Source: Euglena gracilis (lineage: Eukaryota > Euglenida > Euglenophyceae > Euglenales). Taken from it: 64,000 nt of DNA. The position numbers were made by a program, and so were the translations under genes. The stretch is from the NCBI GenBank assembly GCA_039621445.1, contig CP154954.1, positions 69,258,670 through 69,322,669 of the forward strand, read 5' to 3'. Of this stretch, positions 1 through 11,300 are shown piece by piece. The notes under the pieces are model-generated. The model worked only from the letters and a program-made list of their open reading frames with translations, ran no database searches and was not told where the DNA came from. The stretch's first letter is position 1, and each line of letters starts with the position of its first letter.

Positions 1-842
1 TGGTTGGATTTATTTGGCTTGCCAACGGTCATCACAAGTGATCAAAGCACCCAATTTTCAGGGGCATGGTGGCTCACAATGTGCGGTTGCATGGGAATGC
101 GAAGCGCAAAGGCGCAAACGTATCACCATCAAGCCAACGGTAGAGCGGAGGTGCAAGGAAAAGAATTCAAAACATGGCTTCGGAAAGTTTGCGACAAGAT
201 GGACACAAATTGGGTTGAAATTTTGCCATTGGTGAGGAGGAAATTTCACAACATCCCTGGGCCAAGTGGCTTATCCCCCTATGAAATTGTTTTTGGACGA
301 AACATGCCATTGGCCGGGTTTTCCTCTTCCCATTCCCCGCGAAGCGGAGGAAGCTTCAGATTTTTTCAAAAGAATGTCCGCGTTGGATTCAAAAATCGCT
401 GAAAAATTGAATGCCCTTCATTTACAACGTTTTGAGACTTTGAATTCTCAAAGGGCCGAAAAACCAATTTTGGACATTGGGCAAAAGGTTTGGTATTTGC
501 GTCCATCCAATTTGCAAGCAAACTTGAAAAGCCGTTGGTTGGGTCCTTGTGAGGTTAAACAACGTTTGGGTCAAGGTTCATACCAGATTGAGGTGAAACC
601 TGGTGTAATGCAAAGCGTGCACATCACACAGTTGAAATTGCAAAACCGAGGATGTGGAAGCTACCTCCGGAGAATATGTTGTGGAAAAAATTATTTCACA
701 TAGAAAAAGTCCAAATGGACAATGGCAATTTCTTGTGAAATGGAAGGGTTGGGATGAGTCGGATAACACTTGGGAACCCATCGGGCATTTTTCCATCGTT
801 ACACCCGAGAATTTTTTGTTTACGCCGAGAAGGCAAATTTGA
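1..842 (+). pseudogene. Ty3/gypsy integrase C-terminal half with chromodomain, frameshifted
   Basis: Remnant of an LTR-retrotransposon pol gene; integrase inserts element cDNA into chromosomes. The window opens inside the catalytic core: ITSDQSTQF carries the second catalytic Asp and NGRAEVQGKEF the catalytic Glu. This is followed by the usual C-terminal segment (IGQKVWYLRP, SRWLGPCEV) and a chromodomain at about 670-800 with the aromatic cage pattern YVVEKIISHR, FLVKWKGW and NTWEP. A chromodomain at this position marks the chromovirus branch of Ty3/gypsy and is thought to steer integration to histone-marked chromatin. The reading frame changes twice, near 310-325 and again near 640-655, so this copy is broken. 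The upstream RNase H, RT and gag lie outside the window. Family assignment is firm; activity is excluded by the frameshifts unless they are sequencing errors. Confidence 0.85.
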
Positions 843-1845
843 AAATTGACCTCATGGCGTATTTCAAAAAGAGAATTCGGGAGGGTTCCGTTTGAGAAAT
901 CAGGGGTTTTTCTCCATTTCTCAGTTTTTTTCCCAGTTTTTTCAAGGCGCCAAGTTTCGTGGGGAATCGGTCCCGCAGGTTGCGGGGTCGCTTTCTTTTG
1001 CGATCTTTTGATTTTTGGTACTCGTCTGCAGCGGGTAACAGATCGAGAGACACACGAACACACAAGAAAGCAATCAATAAAAGGTTCGAACGGTTGGATA
1101 AAGAGGTGGAATGAACAAAAAAAGTTGCAACAACAAAAAAATGACGGTAAACCACAAAGGTGGTTTGGTTCCAAGAGACGTCACACAAAAAAAAGACGTT
1201 CAAAAAAAAGTCGGAAAGTTCCCTAAGGACAACAAAAAGCCGACAATCCGAAAGGGGAGTGTGTGCATTTGAGCTTGTTAAGGCTTCCCGTGCAACTTTC
1301 GAGTTGCAACGCAACCCTTGGCAAGACGGGCTGTGAGACGACATATCCCAATACACCCCCCCACCCCGTTTGCTTTTTTTTTTACCCCCAGCCACATAGG
1401 TAACAACACACGACCACACATACGCAACGGCACCGTGGCCATGACCCTCGAGTGGGTCAAGACCGTACAAGGGTGGAATTGGACCTTCACCGAGGAGGTA
1501 TCATGGAGGAGGTCCGCAACAGTGGTTGTGGGGGTGGTACGGGGCCTCTAAAGCCCCTCCCCCCATTTGTGAAGCGGCGGCGACGCACGCGGCTGACCGC
1601 TGCCACCGTTGCCCGCACCGTCGCACCGCGCGCCGCACCGTGCCACACCTCATGGGGGTTAGCGTGCCCCTCGGGCCGCCCCTCCCCCCTCGCCTTTCTC
1701 CTTCGACACTCGAAAGTTATTTGAACGTTACGCATTCTGACCATCCGCAACGCAAACACGGGTGAAAGTGCCCCCCCCAACTTGTTTCTTTCGTTCGGAC
1801 CCCTCATTTTACTTTCGGTTTTCAAAATCTCCCCGAGATTTTTCT
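843..1845. other. 3' untranslated stretch of the Ty3/gypsy relic, no gene
   Basis: About 1 kb between the integrase stop and the polypurine tract. Open frames here show no family motifs. The stretch contains a G+C-rich block around 1560-1720 and is most simply the 3' non-coding part of the same retroelement. Confidence 0.4.
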
Positions 1846-2118
1846 AAGTGGGGGAGTGTTAAGGGGTCCTTACCAACAATTTGACCTAAGTTGGTCCTGG
1901 GGCTTGGAAAATCACTGAAATTCCCATTTTTTGATTTCAGTCGAATTAAAAGTTCGGAAAAGGTTCTGTGGGTAGGCCTTTGAAGCCTGAACCACCTTAG
2001 CTGGCGAAATTTCCTGGACCAGTCGGCCGAATTTTTCCGGTCGGTAGGAACAGAGCAAATTCCTAGTTAAGCAAAGCCCCAAATCGAACCCCCCAATATC
2101 AAATTCAATCTCACACAC
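1846..2118 (+). repeat. Putative polypurine tract and 3' LTR
   Basis: A purine run AAGTGGGGGAG at 1846-1856 is followed directly by TGTTAAGGGG, the expected arrangement of polypurine tract then an LTR starting with TG. The 3' LTR boundary is not visible because the partner LTR is outside the window; the ACACACA near 2118 is only a guess at the end. Confidence 0.4.
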
Positions 2119-2126
2119 AGGGTTCT

Positions 2127-3721
2127 TTGTCCATACAATGCACTGGTGAAGACTACAAAAAAATATCAATTGATTGTGCTTGTAAGAACAAGATTTTGAC
2201 AAGAATTTTGAACTTCAAGGTTCAATTGAAAAAGCTCAAGAGCAAAAAGAAAAAGTTTGATTATATTGACTTCGAAGGCCGGCAGCCACCTCAAAAAACA
2301 GCCGAGGCCGAAGGATCCGCAAAAATTTCGAACCAAGAAAGGGTTTTCACCAGAAGCTAACCAGCTGCAGCCCAATAAGGCATTACAACATGGACAGGCC
2401 CCGGAAAGACCCAGAGGCCGCCCTATGGTATGTCTACCAACAACAATATCAAAGTGGAGGACCAGAGAGAGTGTGAGAGATGCATGCACACACACCCCCT
2501 GCAAATTTTCGACAACATCCTGTGAACCCAGGGGTTGCCGTAAACCCAACCACCCATCAGCAGGTCACATCATTCATACATCAGGTCACATCATCATACA
2601 AAGTGGAGGTTTTTTCCCCCTATTTTCACATACCACTGAGCCAGGCCCTAAGGCCATTTTTGAGGCATCAGGCAGGGGGGCAAACTTAAGGTTTCCAAGC
2701 AGGCTGCTCTGGTCTGAACATAATGCCCCAAATTTTCATGGAGGCCATGAAAACTTTCGAAAAGTTATGGAGAAAAAGGGGCATCCAGGTATTCATTTAC
2801 CTGGACGACATTTTGGTGGTGGCCCCCACCAGAAACACCCTACAAAATGACCTGAACACCGTGGTCAGGGATTTATTACAATCAGGGGTCAAAATCAATG
2901 TAAAAAAGTCAGCCCTGGAACCCACTCAAATTGTACACCACCTGGGGTTTCAACTAAACTTCCAAGGAAGAAGGTTACAAATACCCCCCCAAAAAGTCAA
3001 GCCCATCAAAAAGGAACTGGGCAAAATTGTAAAAAAGGAACTTCATGTCAAAAACGCAGCTGGCTGCCATTTTGGGACAAATCAGGTCCAACCTGATGGT
3101 CCTGCCCTTTCTCAGGGCTTTTACGGATGCCCTAGCCAAATTTCTGGCAAACCACTCCACAGCCCCCTGGGACTCCAAACGTCACATTTCACCAGAAATA
3201 AAAACCCAACTAAAGGAAATCAAAATTCTACTGGACACATGGGAAGGAAGACCCTTTCCCCAAAATGCCACCAGGGAGTTGCACTCAGAAAGCAGCACCC
3301 AGGCCTGGGGGGATTAGACATCCATACAGGAAACATCGTGCAGGAATTTTGGAGGGAAAAGTCCACACTGCACACAAATGTCAAAGAACTAAGTGCAGCA
3401 GTAAGCACAGTAAAAAGCCTAAGCAAACCAGGAGAAACAGTTCTACTTTCAGTAGACAATCAGGTAATTTATTATTACCCGACAAAGGGGGGAGGCAAAA
3501 AAGACCCCTTCGACACCATGCTCAGACCATTTTTCAGATGGTGCATGGAGCACAAAATAAACCTGCAAGTAAAGTGGGTACCTTCAAAAGAATTTCTTGC
3601 AGACCCCATAAGCGGATGGGAAATAGACAAGGGGGATTACTCACTGGCAGGCACCTATAGTCAAGCCCAAAAATTTCCCCAGTTTAGGCCATTTTTTTTT
3701 AGGCCATTTAGGCCATTTTAG
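2127..3721 (+). pseudogene. DIRS-like reverse transcriptase and RNase H, degraded
   Basis: Remnant of a retrotransposon polyprotein. The RT palm is clear: FSPYFHIPLSQALRPFL at about 2610-2660 and the catalytic FIYLDDILVVAPT at about 2790-2830. RNase H follows in the same frame, with LLSVDNQVIYYYPTKGG and LQVKWVPSKEFLADPIS near 3440-3620. The spacing and the RNase H wording (VDNQV, KWVP, ADP) resemble the DIRS-like elements at the other end of this window more than Ty3/gypsy. A frameshift separates the first RT block from the YLDD block near 2690, and several residues around the thumb do not align, so it is not functional. The tyrosine recombinase expected downstream is absent; the copy stops at a minisatellite. 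An upstream lysine-rich frame at 2127-2360 may be its gag end, which is uncertain. Confidence 0.75.
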
Positions 3722-3747
3722 GCCATTTTAGGCCATTTTAAGGCATA
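3683..3747 (+). repeat. Minisatellite, 10-bp unit AGGCCATTTT
   Basis: About six direct copies of AGGCCATTTT with small length changes. It closes the degraded DIRS-like segment. Confidence 0.85.
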
Positions 3748-3749
3748 GG

Positions 3750-4814
3750 TGGGGGTTCTGAAAATCATATTTTTTTGTTATTTTTGTCCCAAAAACTGTA
3801 TCATAATGTGTGCAAACCTTCTCTTATTCAGTAATAAGAAATTTGCATACAAAAAAGCATGCAAAATTCATGAACAATGTATCAAAACCATGATCAACAA
3901 ATCTTCATTCATACCAATACAGGAATTCTGAACAGTAAGAAATTATGGCAGTGAAAATTTTTCAAAAAAAAACGTTTGAAAAATATTAAAAGTTTTTACT
4001 TGCGCAACCAAAAAAGCGCCCAGTTTTTTGTATTTTTTGAAATCCATGCCATTTTGCAGGATTTCGCAAAAAGAAGCCATTTCTCTGAAAGATGACGCTG
4101 TTGCATGGTGAAACTCAATTTGAGAGCTGAGCAAAGCTGAGAGCAATTCCTCTTCTCTGTGTTTGTTTTCCCCTTTGGGGAAACTTAATGCTAAAAAGGT
4201 TCATAAACAGCAGAAATCTCATTCATAATTGTTTGTGGTTGTTTGGGTCACTTGATCACTCGGTGTGATTATTTGTGGTTTTGGAAAATCAAAATTTTCC
4301 ACCCTAGAATGATCCTTCTTGCAACCGTTTCTAGAAAAAAGTAATTTTCACAAGCAGCTGCACATAATCATAATCCTAAATCTATCTTCGGTGATGCATT
4401 GGTATTACAAGGGGGACATAATGTAAACTATTGGATCAAATATCAAAATGAAGACAAACTTCAAAAAAAAAGAGAGAAACAAAGAAACATCACATCTTCA
4501 TGTCGTCGTTCAAGGGTGAGTCAGGTGCTGGCAAAAAACCCTTCTCGATTGGTGATAATGAACCAATGTCATCTGGAAAACTATGGCAAATTATCCAATG
4601 GCAACTGAAAAAAAACAAAAAAAGAAACAGATCAGGCCAAAATTGATCCGGGGGTGCCCCCTGGCCCCACCACTTTGTGATGATAATGACAAGTCATCCT
4701 GGTCAAGTCTGGATTGGCACCTGGCCAACCAGATTTCTTGGAAAAAACATCAGCATCAGTTCAAAATTGGTGATCCAGGGGGTGCCCCCGGTGTGCCCCT
4801 GGCCCCCTGGACAC
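3750..4814. other. AT-rich stretch with no recognised gene
   Basis: No open frame here shows a family motif. It lies beyond the last recognised PstS exon on the minus strand, so it may hold the unrecognised 3' exon and untranslated region of that gene. Confidence 0.4.
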
Positions 4815-5304
4815 CGTTATTGCCAAAAGACAAGCCCTTCTCCAGCAACGCGTACTGCACACTACTGATGGTCGGCTCCACGATGACCCCAGAGCAACTC
4901 AGCTTCACGATTCGGGTGCCCAGATCGAACGCAGCCTGGGTTGGGCTCAGGGCTCGGGCATTTCCGGGAACTGTCCCCCGTGATGCAGCGTTGCTGTTAA
5001 TGTGACAAGCACGTAGGCCCGTGCGTGCGCACGGGCCTATGCGGCTGCGATGAAAGTCGCGGCCGGGACCGAACACCCAACTCGGGCTAGGAGCGACATC
5101 ACGGTTTCCCCTGCATCTCAACGCTGCGGATTTCCTGGGGCTATCCAGCGATCCATCACATCTGCGCCAACTCTGCTGCGTTAAACGTACATCGACCCCT
5201 ACGCACCGAATCGCGTGTGCATTGGCAGCATTCACAGAGCGTAGGCGGGACAGGGCTTCCGTTCATAGGTAGGGAGATGTGTGTTCACATTTTTTGTGTT
5301 TTTT

Positions 5305-5344
<40 letters not shown>

Positions 5345-8300
5345 TGTTCAATTTGGAGACAGAAACATTTCTCATGGATGACCCGTTATTGCAGAACCTT
5401 GGTTGGGATTTAATCAGTTAGGTAGAAATTTCGGCTAAAATAGGCCAGATTTTGGCCCAAATTAAGGCCCCATTTCCACCTGATTTCCAACTTTTTGCCC
5501 AACGCCTCCTAACCCAAGAAATAATCCTAACCCTATCGCTAAAAATAACAGAAAACGAGGGATAAAATGACAGATAAAACACCCATCAGCTAGAGTTTCA
5601 GAAAGCGGACCCCCTTAAACTATTGCATCCTCCCTCTGAGTGGTACCCTCAAAATGTTGAATACTTTATGATTTGATGATAATAATTGATGACTTTATTA
5701 TATATAACATATCATATTTATCATATGTATCACATATAATATCATATATAAATATCTATAATGTACGTCTCTCATCCAGGTTCTACATGAGACAGGAGAC
5801 AGGCACAGGGGTATATCTGGCAAAGATCTTTGCACTTTGTTGACCCCCAAAAAAATTGAGAAACCATCAAAAACGGTCGTCTCAGGCTCACAGGTACAGA
5901 ATGGCCGCCGCCATCGGCCTCGTTTTTAACCTGAACGGGTCGCAGGGCCAAGTCCTCAGCAAGGCTGCGCTGGCCCAAATCCTCAGCGGGCAGATCTGGG
6001 GTGACGCTGCAGAGTTCTTTTTTTTGGGAGTTATCATTGTTCCATCAATTCATCCATTGAAGAAGGTAAGCTACAGGAGTGCAATTCGGTCGTGCTATCT
6101 CCTCCCATTTGGGGGATTCGCAGCCTGGTCATCACACCACACACTTACTGTACCCCCGTGTGCCCCCCCCCCCCCCCCGGGGATGGGTGGGTGGGTTTTC
6201 GAGAGCGGGTGGGTGGGTTTGGGGCCTGCGCCTCCTGCTGCGCCGGCGCCACCAGAGTGCCTTGGCCAAATGCCCAAGTTGCAGTCGGAGCTGGGTGGCT
6301 TGGTGTGCTTCTGCAGGCCGGCATCCCCCCCCCCCCGGGGTGGTTCAGCCGACCCGAGCCCTGGCCGCGACGTACGCCAGCGTGTAAGGATTCTGGTCCA
6401 TGAGCCCGACCATCCTCGGCGATGACGCGATGTAGGTGGGCGTTGAAGGCAGGCCGGGGGTAAGCACCGATGGTCATCCAGACTCCCAGACCCAGTCACA
6501 CTCAGTCACCCCCACTCACGCCAAGTCATTTCATAGACGCTCGGCCCATATGGAAAAGTGATATGGCTGTGATGTGATATATATGGATAAGTGATATGGC
6601 TATGATGTGATATATATGGATAAGTGATATGGCTGTGATGTGATATATATGGATAAATGATATGGCTACGATGTGATATATATATATATATACATATATT
6701 ATATATAGATAAGTGATATGGCTATGACATGATATATATGGTAAGTGATATGGATATGGATGCTGTATGCACCGCCCCTCTGCCCCCCCCCCTTAGTTGC
6801 ACCAAGGCTTCTTGTCTGTTTATGGCCGGCGCTAACTTCGGCGCTAACTAGCTGGCCCCCCCCCCCCCTGTGTGCACTGTGGCTGTTTTTGTTAACTAGC
6901 TGCCCCCCCCCCCCCCGCTCTGGCCATCAAGCCACCCCAATTCGCCGCTGGGAGGGGTGGGAACGCCGGGTACGCCGCCGCGAATGCCTTCTGGACCAGT
7001 AGCGTGGAGCCAGACTCCTCCAACTGGCTGATGAGAGCAATGGACTGGTGGCAGCCGGCTCACGGTGCGGGTCAATGTGGAGAGAGAGCTGCAAATCGAG
7101 GGCGTCCCATTCTTTGAAAAAACCATGAATCTTATCTGGCCAAAATGGCACGCATGCTTTTTTGCGTTCCTGAGCGGAAATGCGCAAAATTTCATAATTT
7201 ATTTTTATCTCACAGGGTTCAGGGTTCAGGTCAACGCCGGCCCCCAAAGGGTAGATTTTCGCGATTTTTGGTGTGGAACCGGGGGGGGGGGGGCGAAGAG
7301 CAATATTTGGGAAACAAGAAACTTACCCAAAATGCACGAAAACCCCGGAGCTTCCCCAGTGCATTTCCCATGCTGCAACAGCCAGCATCAGGTGGTGGGC
7401 TGGAGGTCGGGTCCACCCCTTTGCTTGCATTTTGAAGGTGGACACTATTTTTTAAAAACAATTACCGAGCTACAGGTCCTGCTTGTAGGAATAATTATGA
7501 ACAATGTATCGCAATTTCTCTGCGTGGAAAATGCGCTCTCGGCGAAATAAATGCACACACATTTCTACGTCTTTCTACACATATTTCTACGGTAAGAGCT
7601 CTGCTGGACGGTTCGCTGGGATTTTCCAGGAGGCGAAACCAGGGTTGCAGGACTGGATTTCCGGGTCGTCCCACTTTGTAATTGCACCCGACCAGATCTT
7701 TGCAAGGATTGCTGCCACGGAGGGTGGTTGGAGTCGCTGGTCTGCGCTGAAGCAGTTGAGCGGGGGGGGGGGGACACAACATGGACCCTCGAAACACGCG
7801 AAGCAAAAATAAGAAAAACAATAAACCCCAAAAGCAAGGGAAAAAATGCATATGCGTCCCCCCCTGAGTTGACTGGAAAATAATTCCAGAAAGATGGAAA
7901 CACTATCAGGGTTTCACGTGTGTAGCTCCCGAATGAGACTTGCGGAAATCCATTGAGAGCAGGGTTTTCTTTTAAGACCGGGGGGGGGGGGGGTTCCCCC
8001 CCACCCACCCACCCCCTGGGGGGGGGGTCCTGGGGGACCCACAAAAAAATGGTCGAAAAATCGCGAAAAGCGCTAAAATAGCACTTTTCGGTGCCTTCGA
8101 CGCCGAAAAGTATATCCCACCCCCCTCCAGGGGGACCCCAGAGGGGGGTGGGATATACTTTTGCCCTGGGGGGGGGGGCGGGGGGGTCGGCCGGACCCAC
8201 CCACCCTACCCCCCCCCCGGGGTCCACAACTAAAAAAAAAACCCTGATTGAGATGGGTTCAAACCTGCAAAACGGACAGCCACACTTCCACACCTGGCAA

Positions 8301-11300
8301 ACAAATGAGTTATAGCCCTTTCGGTGGGAAGACTTGCCGAATCCATTGGCCAGAGCCTTCATCGTCAGAATCAGGTTCGTGGCGCCATTGAGGTTGTAGA
8401 CAAACACAACGGCGTATGCGGAGGTGGGGTAGAGCTGCAGGTCAGAACTCCAGGGAAGCGCCTGTGAATCTCCATCAGGCACATTTCATCATATCTATTG
8501 CATATACCGTACACATGATATATGGAAGTACCGCATGTACCGTATACATACTACTCCCAGTAATATAATGGGGTGCCATTTCTGATTAAGTATGATATAA
8601 ATATCCCAAATATACCAAATCTATTTCATGCATATGTGCATGCACATTATGTGTACACACAAATGTGTATGGTGACATTTATGTTTACATGTCATTAGTG
8701 TCGAACACCATCAGACCGGCAATCAACAATCATGCACTCACCTGCAGCCCACACAAACTCGGCTCACTACAAATGACAGCAAACAATCACCCCCTTAACA
8801 GATGTCCAACCCTATTTGGCGATTCGTCCAAGAAAACAGGCCGAATCCGCCCGCCCATACCAGCGCAGTACTGAGCGGGGTAACGTTGGTACATGCTTGC
8901 ACCGGGCGGGGTCAGCGTGGACGCCCAGTCAAGCGACCGTGGCTGGCCAGTGTCACTCATGGTCGAGCCTTGCCTTGCCAGGGGGTCAAATTTCAGGTCC
9001 AGCTGTGCCAGGGTGCTTTGAGTTGGGGACAAAGGTTTTCTAGAACCTTGGGGGTCCAGACCACACCATTGCTTAGCGACCCCTGGGGAAAGGAGGGGGG
9101 GGATTACTTTCCACTCCAGTCAGTCACTTTTTCCCAAAAAAAAAACCAGTCAGTCACTTTACCCCCCCCGGGGGGGATCAGCCACTCTTGAATGCGCTTA
9201 AGTTGGCGAGGCAATATTGACAAAAAATCTCAAGAAATTCCAAAAAAATTCCGGCGCCTTCGGCGTCAGGCCTGCTTGTGCTTACCAACCGGGGGGGGGG
9301 GGAGGGGGGTGGGTGCTATAGGGTGCCTGCCCCTAGCAGGCACACCCCCCAGGGGGGGGGGGGGATAGGGGTCCGGGGGGACCCAGAAATTTTTCATTGA
9401 AAATGGCGTTTTCCGGGCCCCCGGCGCATTCGGCGCCGGGGTCGGAGGGGGGTGCCTGCTAGGGGCAGGCACCCCCCAAAACCCTACCCCCCCCCAGGGG
9501 GGGGTCGGATTGGGTGCTATGGGGTGCCTGCCCCTAGCACCCCCCCCTTGGGGTAGGCACCCGACTAAGCACAAGCCTGGTCAGGCCAGCCACTTTTTCA
9601 TTTCGGGCCTACCCCCCCCCCGCGGGGCTCTTGGCTAGAAAACCAGTAAGACACTCTCAGAAAACCAGTCAGTCACCCCGCTGGGGGGGGGACAGTTGTT
9701 AAGCAATGGTATGTTCACCCCCCTGAGGCACCCAAGGAGGGGTTCGGGGGACCCTTTGGGGGGGTAAACTATGAGGTGCAAAAAAACTTTTTGGCACTGC
9801 ACCGAAAATAGAGGAAAACCCCGCCTCCAGCAGGGTTACCCATTCGGCACGACCCCCCTGGGGGGGGGTGGGCTCGGCCCAAACCCACCCACCATCCCCC
9901 ACCCCCTGGTTCACCAAACTAAACCATGGGCCCTCTGGTTAGGTGAGGGCCCATGGGAGGGGGTGGGCAGACTCCCTCCCCCACCCACCCACCAGATGGG
10001 TGGGGTGGGGAGCTCAAAAGGACCAGTTTTGGGATTTATTTCTGGGGTTCAAAGCTCTTTTGGCACTTCAAGCTGAATTAAGGGAACAGGTGTTTTCATT
10101 AAGGACTTACCTGGGGGGGGGGGAAGGTCCTTGAAAAAAACCTTCAAAAACCCGCTGGTCACCAACCTTAAAACCTTTGAAAACTTCATCAAGGCGATAT
10201 GGGGAAAAAAGAAAACTGATACAAGCACATTTAACAAAAATTCCTCCGGAAAAATGGGGAATCAAGTTCTCGGTGAAGCGGGTGAAAAGCCTCGTTGGCA
10301 ATACGGGGGGATTATTTTGTGCATCCGTGGAACATCGGCATCCATTCAAAACAGGAAGAAATGCAATCCTGTGCGATCTGTGAATGCAGCCAAAGCATGG
10401 TCCTTCCGGGGGAGGTCCTTAATGTATAACAGAAGGAAAAACCTGTCCCTTCCAGACCGCCTTTGCAGCCGGATGAATGGGAAAAGGGCTGCAGCAGGAG
10501 TCTCCGGCAGAAATGCACTTTGACCATTCAGAATCCTTCTGTCATTTTTTAAAAATTGAAATCATGTGGATCGTTGTGATAAATGTCCCCAAAGATTTCC
10601 GGTGGGATTCAATATGGGAAAAAAAACACAAAAAAACATATCGCGACCTGGGGAGAAATCTGGGTATCTAGAGCAAGCTGGTGGTAATGGCAGTGGGTAT
10701 TATGTAATCTGTTCCATAATGCATCAAAAAAGAAAGTAAATCATTTTTCTTCGATCCTTCAACCACTGAGATCGAACATGAACCTGCAGATCTAAATCCA
10801 AACTGAAACCCTGGATCCAGTTTTGGGTCGGTTGTTGAAACCTCAAACAAAGGTCAGAGATTCGCTCCTGTTTTTTTCATTTCAGGATTTAATTTATACC
10901 AGAGAGGGCTTTTTTAGTTGGTTGTATTTGCATCATGTGGATACACTTTAGAGCGTTTCCCCCCCTGTGAACGAACTCACATGATTGGCGCTGGGAGTTG
11001 CATCGGTTTCGATGCTCCCACAGAAGCATCTTGACTTACTCCGCCCAATTCTTTTCAAGCCTTCGAAAGCCTTTTCAAAAATATCTTGCATTTTCTCGCC
11101 AGCAATCGTTGCTTCAATCATTTTGTGACTGCCAAAAGCATTGGCGCTGCTGTTTTTTTCTCAAGTTCTTATCAGGACTACAAGCCACAAACTGCTGAAT
11201 GAAAAGGGGTTGGAGGAGGTTCGGTTCTAAATTTATGACAGACCCAGCCTCCAAGGGGAGGCTCGGATAAGGGACACTCGCGAGTTGCGTTCATCAAACG

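Noticed and set aside
820-1470. Minus-strand 216-codon frame opposite the Ty3/gypsy 3' region
   Set aside because: Lies antisense to the retroelement's non-coding end with no recognisable motif.
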